This document shows, piece after piece, positions 7,975 through 16,203 of a stretch of 22,200 bases of DNA. The DNA lies in the NCBI GenBank assembly GCA_031406135.1, contig JANOGU010000223.1:1-22200 (forward strand), read 5' to 3'. The position numbers were made by a program, and so were the translations under genes. Origin of the DNA: JANOGU01 sp031406135 (lineage in GTDB: Bacteria > Pseudomonadota > Alphaproteobacteria > Rhodobacterales > Rhodobacteraceae). The notes below the pieces were generated by a model. The model did not search any database, was not told the origin of the DNA, and saw nothing but the letters and a program-made list of their open reading frames with translations. Every line of letters begins with the position of its first letter. Position 1 is the first letter of the stretch.

Positions 7975-8367
7975 TCAGCCATTGGCGCGGTAGCAGACGG
8001 CGTTGAGCTTGTTGCCGTCGGGGTCGCGGACATAGGCGGCGTAGAAGTGCGGCCCGTATTGCGGACGCAGGCCCGGGGCGCCTTCGTCGGTGCCGCCATG
8101 CGCCAGTGCCGCGGCGTGGAACGCATCCACCGCGGCGCGTGTGGGGGCGAGGAAGGAGACCATGCAGCCGTTGCCGACGCTCGCCGGCTTGCCGTCGAAG
8201 GGCTGCGTGACCCAGAGATGTGGACCCGGATCATCGCTGCCCCACGCGTCGGATGTCGGGTCGCCGTAGTCCGGGATGCGGACATGCCCCAGTGGCGCCA
8301 GGGCCGCGTCATAGAACCGCCGGGCGCGGGCGATGTCGGTGGTGCCGAGCGAGATGTAGGAGAACAT
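7975..8367 (-). CDS. VOC-family (glyoxalase/dioxygenase fold) protein
   Basis: A 130-residue single-domain protein of the vicinal oxygen chelate fold. It opens with MFSYISLGTTDIARARRFY, the usual first strand and helix, and ends with YAAYVRDPDGNKLNAVCY, the typical last strand with DPDGN. A possible metal ligand is the histidine in DPGPHLWVTQP. The start at 8367 follows the purine-rich GGCGGAGGC and begins the domain directly; the frame is open further upstream, but that sequence does not fit the fold. VOC proteins include glyoxalases, dioxygenases and resistance proteins, so no substrate is proposed. It sits 144 nt downstream of the phoX start, on the same strand as a second, distinct VOC gene. 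Confidence 0.85.
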   Translation of the reverse strand: MFSYISLGTTDIARARRFYDAALAPLGHVRIPDYGDPTSDAWGSDDPGPHLWVTQPFDGKPASVGNGCMVSFLAPTRAAVDAFHAAALAHGGTDEGAPGLRPQYGPHFYAAYVRDPDGNKLNAVCYRANG

Positions 8368-8508
8368 GGCGCCTCCGCCAGGGACGGGACGGCACAAGGG
8401 CGGTTGTGGCGGCACCCTGTCAAGGGCGGCCATGGAGCGCGGCGCCCAGGCTCCCGTAGCCGCGCGCACAAGGATGAGGGCCGGGGAGTTGCGCGGACTG
8501 GCCGGCGG

Positions 8509-8886
8509 CTATCCGGGCCCGATCAGGTCCCAGCGGTTGCCGAACGGATCGCGCCAGACGGCAACGGTGCCGTAGGGCTCGTGTCGCGGCGCCTCCTCGA
8601 AGGCCACGCCAGCGGCAAGCATGGCTGCATGGTCGCGGGCGAAGTCGTCGGTGTGCAGGAAAAAGCCCACCCGCCCGCCGGTCTGGTTGCCCACCGCAGC
8701 GGCTTGCGCGGGGCCTTCGGCGCGGGCAAGCAGAAGCGCGGTTCCGTCCTCGGGCGCCACCCGCACCCAGCGCTTGGCGCCCTGCGCGATGTCCTCCAGA
8801 AGCCGGAAGCCCAGCCGTCCGACGTAGAAGGCGATGGCCGCGTCATAGTCCGGGACGACCAGCGCCACCGTGGCGATGCGCCTCAC
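8509..8886 (-). CDS. VOC-family protein, translationally coupled to bpt
   Basis: A 125-residue VOC-fold protein opening with RIATVALVVPDYDAAIAFYVG and ending with VAVWRDPFGNRWDLIGPG, a classic bleomycin-resistance/glyoxalase-like layout. The GTG start at 8886 overlaps the bpt stop by 4 nt (GTGA), and the domain begins at once, so this start is preferred. The open frame continues upstream but there it lies out of frame within bpt and is a shadow. It is a different subfamily from the VOC gene at 7975-8367 (DPFGNRWDL against DPDGNKLNA), so the two are neighbours, not recent duplicates. Function unknown; the coupling to Bpt suggests shared expression, not necessarily a shared pathway. Confidence 0.87.
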   Translation of the reverse strand: MRRIATVALVVPDYDAAIAFYVGRLGFRLLEDIAQGAKRWVRVAPEDGTALLLARAEGPAQAAAVGNQTGGRVGFFLHTDDFARDHAAMLAAGVAFEEAPRHEPYGTVAVWRDPFGNRWDLIGPG

Positions 8887-9749
8887 CCCGGGACCGGACC
8901 CGGCTGCGGCGGGGCGCCGTCGCGACCGGCGCGGCCGTCGGGCAGGCTGATCCGGGCGACCTGCTCGGCGATGGGATCGACCGACAGCGGGTGCAGCTCG
9001 GCCCGGTGCATGGCGGGGTCGCCGATCGCCTGCCAGCGCCCGCCCTTGTAGATCTCCAGTGCCGAGAAGCCCGACTTGTAGCCCATCTTGCGGCTGCCCG
9101 GCACCCAGTAGCCGAGATAGACGTAGGCCAGCCCCGCCTCGCGGGCGAGCGCCACGTGGTCCAGGATCAGCTGCGTGCCCAGCGACCGGGCCGGGTCGCG
9201 CGGGTCGTAGAAGGAATAGACCATCGAGAGCCCGTCGTCGAAGACGTCGGTCAGACAGACGGCGGCCAGCGGCCGGGCGCCGTCCGCGCCGGCCGGCCCG
9301 TGGTATTCGATCACCCGCGACCGGATCGGGGTTTCCTCGATCATCGCGGCGAATTCGAAAATATCCATGTCGGCCATGCCGCCGTTGGCGTGGCGGTGGT
9401 CGAGATAGGTGCGGAACAGCGCGAACTGATCCTCGGTCGCCCAGGGGCTGGTGGGGTTGCGCACCAGATCCTCGTTGCGTTTCAGGATGCGCTTCTGGGT
9501 GCGGCTGGGTCGGAAGTCTGCCACCCGGATGCGGGCCGACAGGCAGGCGGAGCACTCGGCGCAGGACGGGCGGTAGAGCACGTTCTGGCTGCGCCGGAAG
9601 CCCTGCTTGCTGAGCGTGTCGTTGAGCTTCTGCGCATGTTCGCCCTGCAGCGCGGTGAACAGCTTCCGCTCCATCCGCCCCTCGAGGTAGGGGCAGGGCT
9701 GGGGAGCCGTCACATAGAACTGCGGCGCGAGGGGAAGGGTATGGCGCAT
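8883..9749 (-). CDS. bpt: Aspartate/glutamate leucyltransferase (arginyltransferase-like)
   Basis: Cytoplasmic aminoacyl-tRNA-protein transferase that adds leucine from Leu-tRNA to proteins with N-terminal Asp or Glu, marking them for ClpS/ClpAP degradation (N-degron pathway). It has 288 residues. The N-terminal ATE domain shows CPYLEGRMERKLF, then YRPSCAECSACLSARIRV with the conserved cysteines, and the C-terminal GNAT-like domain has SFYDPRDPARSLGTQLILD and YVYLGYWVPGSRKMGYKSGF. These mark bacterial Bpt, not the eukaryotic arginyltransferase Ate1. The ATG at 9749 is chosen because the protein then begins MRHTLPLAPQFYVTAPQPCPYL, as in the family; earlier in-frame ATG residues look non-coding. 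Confidence 0.93.
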   Translation of the reverse strand: MRHTLPLAPQFYVTAPQPCPYLEGRMERKLFTALQGEHAQKLNDTLSKQGFRRSQNVLYRPSCAECSACLSARIRVADFRPSRTQKRILKRNEDLVRNPTSPWATEDQFALFRTYLDHRHANGGMADMDIFEFAAMIEETPIRSRVIEYHGPAGADGARPLAAVCLTDVFDDGLSMVYSFYDPRDPARSLGTQLILDHVALAREAGLAYVYLGYWVPGSRKMGYKSGFSALEIYKGGRWQAIGDPAMHRAELHPLSVDPIAEQVARISLPDGRAGRDGAPPQPGPVPG

Positions 9750-9831
9750 CGGGCCGGGTGACCGGGGGCGGGAGGGGCTTGCGGTGGAAACAGTAGCAAG
9801 GCCCCGGACTTCCGCCAAGCGTCAATACAAA

Positions 9832-9855
9832 GGCCCCCGCGTTGCCGCGGGGGCC
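9832..9855 (-). terminator. Intrinsic terminator of the DUF2852 gene
   Basis: A perfect 10-bp GC stem (9832-9841 with 9846-9855) closed by a 4-nt loop. Read on the minus strand, it is followed at once by TTTGTATT. It lies 64 nt past the DUF2852 stop and before bpt, so it separates the two minus-strand units. Confidence 0.85.
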
Positions 9856-9918
9856 GGAAACCGGGCCGGTCCGGGGATGAAGACCGGCCCGGAAGCACGC
9901 GCCCGGGGGGGAGGGCGG

Positions 9919-10425
9919 TCAGTAGCCCGCAGCCGGGGCGGGCGGAGGCCCGCTGCGGACGTCGTCGCGCGCCTCGTCCTGGCGCTCGGCCGCGCGGGCC
10001 GCGTTGGCCCTGGCGCGGTCGTCCATGAAGGCGTCGAACTCGGTCTTGTCCTTGGCCTGGCGCAGGCGGTCGAGGAAAGACTCGAATGCCTCCTGCTCGT
10101 CCTGCAGCCGGCGCAGGGTGTCGGCCTTGTAGCTGTCGAAGGCGGCGTTGCCCGAAGAGCGGAAGCCTTCGCGGCCGGTGAACTCGCGGAACATCTCGCG
10201 GCCGGCATCGTGGCGGTGGCGGCGCTGGCCGCAGGAACGGCTGAACATGCGTTTGCTCCAGATCATGTAGGCGAGGAGGCCGAGGCCGATGGGCCAGAAG
10301 ACCACGAATCCGGCGACGGTCGCGACGATCCAGGCCGGTCGGCCACGGTCGTCGAGCCAGGCTTCGCCCCGGCGCAGCGCTCCGGCGATCCCGCCGGAAG
10401 AGGAAGACGTCGAGGCAGTGTGCAT
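9919..10425 (-). CDS. DUF2852 domain protein, single-pass membrane protein
   Basis: A 168-residue protein with a short Ser-rich N terminus, one strong membrane helix (about residues 31-54, WIVATVAGFVVFWPIGLGLL), then a basic stretch and a charged helical region (about residues 95-150) that looks like a coiled coil, ending in a Pro/Ala-rich tail. The pattern AFDSYKADTLRRLQDEQEAFESFL is that of the alphaproteobacterial DUF2852 family, which has no known function. It is transcribed away from glnE; the 213-nt shared upstream region holds two matching dyad motifs, the nearer one only 25 nt from this start. It ends with a strong intrinsic terminator, so it is probably a single-gene unit. Confidence 0.88.
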   Translation of the reverse strand: MHTASTSSSSGGIAGALRRGEAWLDDRGRPAWIVATVAGFVVFWPIGLGLLAYMIWSKRMFSRSCGQRRHRHDAGREMFREFTGREGFRSSGNAAFDSYKADTLRRLQDEQEAFESFLDRLRQAKDKTEFDAFMDDRARANAARAAERQDEARDDVRSGPPPAPAAGY

Positions 10426-10449
10426 GGCTGTCTCCGAATGGGTGCGTTA

Positions 10450-10468
10450 ATGTTTAGGCGCTTCACAT
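10450..10468. promoter_or_regulatory. Dyad operator-like motif, copy 1 (ATGT-N11-ACAT)
   Basis: A 19-nt imperfect dyad, 25 nt upstream of the DUF2852 start. It shares 12 of 17 inner positions with copy 2 at 10509-10527; the common pattern is TGTTWAGGNNNTTYACA. A transcription-factor site is inferred; the protein is unknown. Confidence 0.45.
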
Positions 10469-10508
10469 GACGGGAGATTGCCACAGCCGCAGCGGTTTTC
10501 AAGGGGGT

Positions 10509-10527
10509 ATGTTAAGGAAATTTACAT
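10509..10527. promoter_or_regulatory. Dyad operator-like motif, copy 2 (ATGT-N11-ACAT)
   Basis: The second copy lies 59 nt from the first, in an AT-rich patch that stands out from the GC-rich surroundings. Its half-sites (TGTTAA and TTTACA) match as an inverted repeat at 5 of 6 positions. It is 111 nt upstream of the chosen glnE start, so it could serve either divergent gene. Confidence 0.45.
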
Positions 10528-10638
10528 AGTCCGGCGGCGGTCCGCCGAACCGCCCCGCGAGGAGAGTGGTCACCCCGCGCCGGTGTGCCGCAAGCCCCGG
10601 CGTTGACCGCGCCGTCCGGCCGGGATCAACTCCGGGAT

Positions 10639-13413
10639 ATGGCCAGCCCCTTCGCCGCCCGCCTGACCCGCCACCCCCTGCCGGTGGACCCCGCCACCGG
10701 GGCCGAGACGGCGGCGCTGGTCGGCGACGCGGACCTCGCCACGCTGATCGCCGGGACCGCAGGGTCGAGCCCCTACCTGCGCGGCCTGATGCAGCGCGAG
10801 ACCGGCTGGCTGCGGGTGGCCCTGACGCTGTCGCCCGAGACCGCGCTGCACTCCGTGCTGACCGCGCTGGTCCCGGCGCCGTCGGACGAGCTCGGCCCCC
10901 TCCTGCGCCAGGCCAAGCGGCGGGTGGCGCTGCTGGCGGGGCTGGCCGATCTCGGCGGTATCTGGACGCTGGAAGAGACGACCGCGGCGCTGACCCGGCT
11001 CGCCGACCGGGCGGTGGACCTGGCGGTCGCAGCGCTGGTGGCCGACGAGGTGCGGCGCGGAAAGCTGCCCGAAAGCGGTGCGCCGGCGCAGGGAATGGTC
11101 GTGCTTGCCATGGGCAAGATGGGCGCCCACGAGCTCAACTATTCCTCCGACATCGACCTGATCTGCCTCTACGACGAAACCCGCCACGAGGGCCGCACGG
11201 ACGAGGCGCGCGCCGCCTTTGTCCGGGTGACGCGGCGGATGACGGCGATGCTGTCGGACATGACCGGCGACGGCTACGTCTTCCGCACCGACCTGCGGCT
11301 CAGGCCCGATGCGGCGGTCACCCCGGTCTGCCTGTCGATGGCCGCGGCCGAGCACTACTACGAGGCCGAGGGCCGCACCTGGGAGCGGGCCGCCTACATC
11401 AAGGCCCGACCCTGTGCCGGCGACATCGCCGCAGGCGAGCGGTTCCTGCGCGCGCTGAAGCCCTTTGTCTGGCGCCGGCACCTCGATTACGCGGCGATCC
11501 AGGACGCCCACGACATGCGCCTGCGCATCCGCGACCACCGCCATCTGCACGGGATCGGGGTCGAGGGCCACAACCTCAAGCTGGGCCAGGGCGGCATCCG
11601 CGAGATCGAGTTCTTCACCCAGACCCGGCAGCTGATCGCCGGCGGCCGCGACCCCGCCCTGCGCGACCGCGGCACGGTGCCGGCGCTGGCGGCGCTGGCC
11701 CGCCGCGGCTGGCTGCCGGGAGAGGTGGCGGACGAACTGACCGCCCACTACCGCGCCCACCGCGAGCTGGAGCACCGGCTGCAGATGGTCGCCGACGCCC
11801 GCACCCACAGTCTGCCCGCGACGGCCGAGGGCGTGGAGCGGATCGCGCGGCTGTCGGGCGAGGGCGACACCGCCCGTTTTCGCGCGGCGTTCCTGGACCG
11901 GCTGGGCCGCGTCGCGGCGCTGACCGAGGGCTTCTTCGCCCCGGGAGGCGCGACCGAAGCGCCGGTGCTCAGTCCCGCGCAGGCGCAGATCGTGGATGGC
12001 TGGGTGTCCTATCCGGCGCTGCGCTCCGACCGCGCGGTCGCGGTCTTCACCCGGCTCAGACCCGTGCTGCTGTCGCGGCTCGCCCGCGCCGCCAACTCCG
12101 ACGAGGCACTGATCGCCTTCGACGGCTTTCTCAAGGGCCTTCCGGCCGGGGTGCAGGTGTTCTCGCTCTTCGCCGCCAACCCCGCGCTGGTGGACCTGAT
12201 CGTGGACATCTGCGCCACCGCGCCGGGGCTTGCCGCCTATCTGGCGCGCAACGCCGCGGTCTTCGACGCGGTGATCGGCGGGTCGTTCTGGGAACCCTGG
12301 CCCGGCACCGCGGCGCTGGCGGTGGAGGCGGGCGCGGCGATGGCGGGGGCGGCGGACTACGGGAAGAAGCTCGGCCGCCTGCGCGACGTCATGCGCGACT
12401 GGCATTTCCGGGTCGGCGTCCACCACCTGCGCGGGCTGATCGACGCCTTCGAGGCGGGCAAGCTCTATGCCGACCTGGCCCAGGCCGTGCTGGTCGCGCT
12501 CTGGCCCGTGGTCGGTGCCGAATTCGCCGGCCGCCACGGGCCGGCGCCCGGACGCGGCGCGGTGCTGCTCGGCATGGGTTCGCTCGGGGCCGGGCGGCTG
12601 AACGCGGGCTCCGACCTCGACCTGGTCGTGCTCTACGATGCCGCGGGCACGGAGCTGTCCGACGGATCGCGGCCGCTGCCCGTCCGGCCCTATTTTGCGC
12701 GGCTGACGCAGGCGTTGGTCACCGCGCTGACCGCGCCGATGGCCGAGGGGCGGCTTTACGAGGTGGACATGCGGCTGCGCCCGTCCGGCCGGCAGGGTCC
12801 GGTCGCGGTGTCGCTCTCCGGGTTCGAGAGCTACCAGATGTCCGAGGCCTGGACCTGGGAGCACCTGGCCCTGACCCGGGCGCGCGCCATTGCCGGCGCC
12901 GAAAGCCTGCGCGGGGCCGCGGAGGCGGTCCGCCGCGAGGTGCTGGCGGCGAAGTCCGGCGGCGCGGCCATCGCCGCCGACACCGCCGCGATGCGGGTCC
13001 GCCTGTTCGCGGCGAAGCCGGCGGAGGGGCTGTGGGAGGCCAGGCTGGGGCCCGGGCGGCTCTTGGACATCGAGCTCTTCGCGCAGGTGCTGGCGTTGCG
13101 CGCCGCGGCGCCGGCGCGGGGGGTCGAGGCGCAAATCGCCGCCGGAGTGTCGTCCGGGCAGGTGACGGCGGCCGAGGCGGAGGTCATCCTGACCGCGCTT
13201 CGGCTGTGCTGGCGGCTGCAGGCGGGCACGCGCGTGCTGACCGACCGGCGCCTCGATCTGGCGAAGGTGGGCGAGGGCGGGCGGGCGTTCCTGCTGCGCG
13301 AGACCGGCTTTGCCACCGGGGACGCGCTGACGGCCGGGCTGGAAGCGGCGACCGCGGCGGCGGCGGCGGTGATCGCCCGGCACCTGCCGGAGGAGGAGAT
13401 GAGGGATGGCTGA
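10639..13413 (+). CDS. glnE: Bifunctional glutamine synthetase adenylyltransferase/adenylyl-removing enzyme
   Basis: Cytoplasmic regulator of nitrogen assimilation: it adds AMP to glutamine synthetase when nitrogen is plentiful and removes it when nitrogen is scarce, guided by PII and glutamine. It has 924 residues, close to the 946 of E. coli. The two nucleotidyltransferase domains are clear: the N-terminal adenylyl-removing domain with AMGKMGAHELNYSSDIDL (D171, D173) and the C-terminal adenylylating domain with GMGSLGAGRLNAGSDLDL (D659, D661), each followed by a second-acidic motif (RTDLRLRPD and EVDMRLRPSG). The ATG at 10639 gives the usual start, MASPFAARLTR; a GTG at 10585 in the same frame would add 18 residues. 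Neither has a strong ribosome-binding site. The end overlaps the next gene by 8 nt. Confidence 0.95.
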   Translation: MASPFAARLTRHPLPVDPATGAETAALVGDADLATLIAGTAGSSPYLRGLMQRETGWLRVALTLSPETALHSVLTALVPAPSDELGPLLRQAKRRVALLAGLADLGGIWTLEETTAALTRLADRAVDLAVAALVADEVRRGKLPESGAPAQGMVVLAMGKMGAHELNYSSDIDLICLYDETRHEGRTDEARAAFVRVTRRMTAMLSDMTGDGYVFRTDLRLRPDAAVTPVCLSMAAAEHYYEAEGRTWERAAYIKARPCAGDIAAGERFLRALKPFVWRRHLDYAAIQDAHDMRLRIRDHRHLHGIGVEGHNLKLGQGGIREIEFFTQTRQLIAGGRDPALRDRGTVPALAALARRGWLPGEVADELTAHYRAHRELEHRLQMVADARTHSLPATAEGVERIARLSGEGDTARFRAAFLDRLGRVAALTEGFFAPGGATEAPVLSPAQAQIVDGWVSYPALRSDRAVAVFTRLRPVLLSRLARAANSDEALIAFDGFLKGLPAGVQVFSLFAANPALVDLIVDICATAPGLAAYLARNAAVFDAVIGGSFWEPWPGTAALAVEAGAAMAGAADYGKKLGRLRDVMRDWHFRVGVHHLRGLIDAFEAGKLYADLAQAVLVALWPVVGAEFAGRHGPAPGRGAVLLGMGSLGAGRLNAGSDLDLVVLYDAAGTELSDGSRPLPVRPYFARLTQALVTALTAPMAEGRLYEVDMRLRPSGRQGPVAVSLSGFESYQMSEAWTWEHLALTRARAIAGAESLRGAAEAVRREVLAAKSGGAAIAADTAAMRVRLFAAKPAEGLWEARLGPGRLLDIELFAQVLALRAAAPARGVEAQIAAGVSSGQVTAAEAEVILTALRLCWRLQAGTRVLTDRRLDLAKVGEGGRAFLLRETGFATGDALTAGLEAATAAAAAVIARHLPEEEMRDG

Positions 13414-13675
13414 GGCGGACCCCAAGGGCCTGATCCGGGAGGCCTATGCGATCGAGGGGATCACCCCGGCGGAATGCCGGTCGATCTTCGTCGACTGGGC
13501 GCTGAGCCTGCCCGCCGGGGCCGAGGCAGCGCCGCAGGCGGCGGTTCTTCTGGCAAGCTACGGGCGGACGGTGCCCGACCACCCGATGACCGCGGTCCTC
13601 CGGGAGGGCTGCGCCCCGCTTCCGTTGCCGCGTCGCAAGGGCGGGCGGGCGGGACGGATGGCCGAGGGCGAATAG
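13406..13675 (+). CDS. Small protein of unknown function coupled to glnE
   Basis: An 89-residue soluble protein starting inside the last codons of glnE (8-nt overlap), with a strong purine-rich site (GGAGGAGGAG) just upstream. The first 65 residues look folded (LIREAYAIEGITPAECRSIF, then WALSLP and a short helical part with AAVLLASYGRTVPDHPMTAVL), while the end is basic (RRKGGRAGR). I do not recognise a named domain, although similar short proteins next to glnE are plausible in Rhodobacterales. It is likely co-translated with GlnE. Its stop lies one base from the stop of eda on the other strand, leaving no room for a separate terminator. Confidence 0.75.
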   Translation: MAEADPKGLIREAYAIEGITPAECRSIFVDWALSLPAGAEAAPQAAVLLASYGRTVPDHPMTAVLREGCAPLPLPRRKGGRAGRMAEGE

Positions 13676-13676
13676 A

Positions 13677-14321
13677 TCAGCCCCGCGGCAGCGCGGCCGC
13701 GTCGCGCGCCAGCCGCGTGACCTCGGCCCAGTCGCCGCCGGCCAGCGCCGCCTTCGGCGCCACCCAGGAGCCGCCGACGCACAGGACGTTGGGCAGCGAC
13801 AGGTAGCTCGCCGCATTCCCGGTCGAGACGCCGCCCGTGGGGCAGAAGCGCACCTGCGGCAGGGGCGAGGCCAGCGCCTTGAGAAACGCTGCCCCCCCGG
13901 ACTGTTCGGCGGGGAAGAACTTCTGCACCGTGTAGCCCTTTTCCAGGAGCGCCATCACCTCGGTCGCCGTCGCCGCCCCGGGCAGCAGCGGCAGGTCATG
14001 TTCGGCGCAGGCGTCGAGGATGCGGTCGGTGGCGCCGGGCGAGACGCCGAAGGTCGCGCCCGCGGCCTTGGCCGCCTTGACGTCGGCCGGGGTCAACAGG
14101 GTGCCGGCGCCCACCGACCCGCCCGGCACCTCGGCCATCGCGCGGATCGCGTCCAGCGCCACCGGGGTGCGCAGGGTGATCTCCAGCGCCGGCAGCCCGC
14201 CCGCGACCAGGGCCGCAGCCAGCGCCTTGGCGATGGCGAGGTCCTCGATCACGAGGACCGGAACAACGGGCGCGAGGCGGCAGATCGCAAGGGCGGCGGC
14301 GGACTGGTCGGCTGGGGTCAT
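13677..14321 (-). CDS. eda: 2-dehydro-3-deoxy-6-phosphogluconate (KDPG) aldolase
   Basis: Class I aldolase that splits KDPG to pyruvate and glyceraldehyde 3-phosphate, the last step specific to the Entner-Doudoroff pathway. It has 214 residues, the family norm. Motifs: VVPVLVIEDL at the first strand, E47 and R51 in LEITLRTP, the glycine loop GAGTLLTP, FGVSPGAT, LPGAATATEVM, the Schiff-base lysine K134 in VQKFFPAE, and the phosphate-binding FCPTGGVS and VGGSWVA. The start has AAGGAC about 9 nt upstream. It follows edd by 28 nt on the same strand, so the two are probably one operon. It may also act on 4-hydroxy-2-oxoglutarate, as in E. coli. Confidence 0.95.
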   Translation of the reverse strand: MTPADQSAAALAICRLAPVVPVLVIEDLAIAKALAAALVAGGLPALEITLRTPVALDAIRAMAEVPGGSVGAGTLLTPADVKAAKAAGATFGVSPGATDRILDACAEHDLPLLPGAATATEVMALLEKGYTVQKFFPAEQSGGAAFLKALASPLPQVRFCPTGGVSTGNAASYLSLPNVLCVGGSWVAPKAALAGGDWAEVTRLARDAAALPRG

Positions 14322-14349
14322 CGCTCGGGTCCTTGGGGCAGGTTCGGGA

Positions 14350-16155
14350 TCAGATCACGACCGCGGCGCCGGTATCGGCGGAAGACACTTGCGCCCTGAA
14401 GGCGGCGAACAGCTCGCGGCCGAGGCCGTGCTCGTTGCCCGACAGGTCGGCCTCGACCGGCGCCCGCGCCTCGAAATCCGGCGCGAGGCAGGTCAGCGTT
14501 CCGGCCGTCGCGTCAAGCCGGATCACGTCGCCGTCCCGCACCCGGGCCAGCGGTCCGCCGCCCTTGGCCTCGGGCGAGAGGTGGATCGCGGCGGGCACCT
14601 TGCCCGAGGCGCCGGACATCCGCCCGTCGGTGACCAGCGCGACCTTCAGCCCGCGGTCCTGGAGCACCGAGAGCGTCGGCGTCAGCGAGTGCAGCTCGGG
14701 CATGCCGTTGGCCGACGGTCCCTGAAAACGCACCACCACCACCGTGTCGGCGGTGAACTCGCCCGCCTTGAACGCTGCCTTCACCCCGTCCTGGTCGTGG
14801 AAGACGCGCGCCGGGGCCTCGATCACATGGCGTTCGGGGGCGACTGCCGAGACCTTGATGACCCCGCGGCCGAGGTTGCCGGACAGGACCTTGAGCCCCC
14901 CCGTAGCCGCGAAAGGATCGGCGACGGGACGCACGATCCGGTCGTTCAGGCTGTCACGCGGGCCGTCCACCCAGGCGAGCTTGCCGTCCACCAGCCTCGG
15001 CTCCTGCCGGTACAGCGCCAGCCCGTCGCCCGCGACTGTCTTGGCGTCGGGATGCATCAGCCCGGCGTCGAGCAGATGGCTGATCAGGAATTGCAGTCCC
15101 CCCGCGGCGTGGAAATGGTTCACGTCGGCCAGCCCGTTGGGGTAGACCTTGGCCATCAGCGGCACGGCCTGGCTGATCTCCTCGAAGTCGTCGAGGTCAA
15201 GCACGATCCCGGCCGCCCGCGCCATGGCGGGCAGGTGCAGGACGAGGTTGGTGGAGCCTCCCGTCGCCATCAGTCCGACGATGCCATTGACGAAGGCGCG
15301 CTCGTCGAGCACCTCGCCGACCGGGCGCCAATCGTTGCCAAGCGCGGTGATCGCCGCAGCGCGTTCCACGGCGGCGACGGTCAGCGCCTCGCGCAGGGGG
15401 GTGCCGGGGTTGACGAAGCTCGCGCCCGGCAGGTGCAGGCCGATGAACTCCATCAGCATCTGGTTGGTGTTGGCGGTGCCGTAGAAGGTGCAGGTGCCGG
15501 GGCCGTGGTAGGACGCCATCTCCGCCGCCATCAGATCGGCGCGCGAGGCGGTGCCGGCGGCATAGGCATTGCGCACCCGGGACTTCTCGTCATTGGCCAG
15601 GCCCGAAGTCATCGGACCGGCGGGGACGAAAATCGCCGGAATGTGGGAGAATGTGGCGGCCGCCATCACCAGGCCCGGCACGATCTTGTCGCAGACGCCG
15701 AGGAACAGGGCCGCGTCAAAGGTGTTGTGGCAGAGCGCCACCCCCGCCGCCAGCGCGATGACGTCGCGCGAAAACAGCGACATCTCCATCCCCACCTGGC
15801 CCTGGGTCACCCCGTCGCACATTGCCGGCACGCCGCCCGCGACCTGCGCCGTGGCGCCCGCGCGCCGGGCGGCGGCGCGGATCAGTCCGGGGTAGTCCTC
15901 GTAGGGCTGGTGCGCCGACAGCATGTCGTTGAAGGCGGTCACGATCCCGAGGTTCGGCGCGCGCGTTGCGGCGAGCGCGTCCTTGTCCGGCCCGGTCGCG
16001 GCATAGGCATGGGCCTGGTTGCCGCAGGACAGGTGGGCGCGGGCCGGGCCATCCTTGGCCGCCTTTCCCATGCGCGCGAGGTATGCGCCGCGGGTCGCGG
16101 CGCTGCGGGCACGGATGCGGTCGGTGACGCGGTCGATGACGGGGTTGAGCGACAC
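14350..16155 (-). CDS. edd: Phosphogluconate dehydratase
   Basis: Iron-sulfur dehydratase that turns 6-phosphogluconate into KDPG, the first step of the Entner-Doudoroff route. It has 601 residues, as expected for Edd and longer than many IlvD proteins. Family signatures: NLGIVTAFNDMLSAHQPYEDYP, GVPAMCDGVTQGQVGMEMSL, LGVCDKIVPGLVM (C155) and GTCTFYGTANTNQMLMEF (C222), the last two being cluster-ligand positions in the family. LVTDGRMSGASGK near the C terminus is the strongly conserved IlvD/Edd motif. The use of GTCTFYGTANTNQM instead of GSCSGMFTANSM separates it from dihydroxy-acid dehydratase. An operator-like palindrome lies 48 nt upstream of the start. Confidence 0.96.
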   Translation of the reverse strand: MSLNPVIDRVTDRIRARSAATRGAYLARMGKAAKDGPARAHLSCGNQAHAYAATGPDKDALAATRAPNLGIVTAFNDMLSAHQPYEDYPGLIRAAARRAGATAQVAGGVPAMCDGVTQGQVGMEMSLFSRDVIALAAGVALCHNTFDAALFLGVCDKIVPGLVMAAATFSHIPAIFVPAGPMTSGLANDEKSRVRNAYAAGTASRADLMAAEMASYHGPGTCTFYGTANTNQMLMEFIGLHLPGASFVNPGTPLREALTVAAVERAAAITALGNDWRPVGEVLDERAFVNGIVGLMATGGSTNLVLHLPAMARAAGIVLDLDDFEEISQAVPLMAKVYPNGLADVNHFHAAGGLQFLISHLLDAGLMHPDAKTVAGDGLALYRQEPRLVDGKLAWVDGPRDSLNDRIVRPVADPFAATGGLKVLSGNLGRGVIKVSAVAPERHVIEAPARVFHDQDGVKAAFKAGEFTADTVVVVRFQGPSANGMPELHSLTPTLSVLQDRGLKVALVTDGRMSGASGKVPAAIHLSPEAKGGGPLARVRDGDVIRLDATAGTLTCLAPDFEARAPVEADLSGNEHGLGRELFAAFRAQVSSADTGAAVVI

Positions 16156-16203
16156 GGGCAGCCTCCATCCCTCTCAACGGGGGGCTGGAACCGCGATACA
16201 CGT

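Noticed and set aside
7975..8886. The two VOC genes as a recent tandem duplication
   Set aside because: Their sequences differ throughout, including the closing motif, so they belong to separate subfamilies.
10450..10527. PpsR/CrtJ photosynthesis-repressor sites (TGT-N12-ACA)
   Set aside because: The spacer in both copies is 11 nt, and no photosynthesis gene is present.
10570..13425. Very long open frames on the minus strand and in another plus frame across glnE
   Set aside because: They mirror glnE, give Arg/Gly/Pro/His-rich translations without motifs, and arise from the high GC content.
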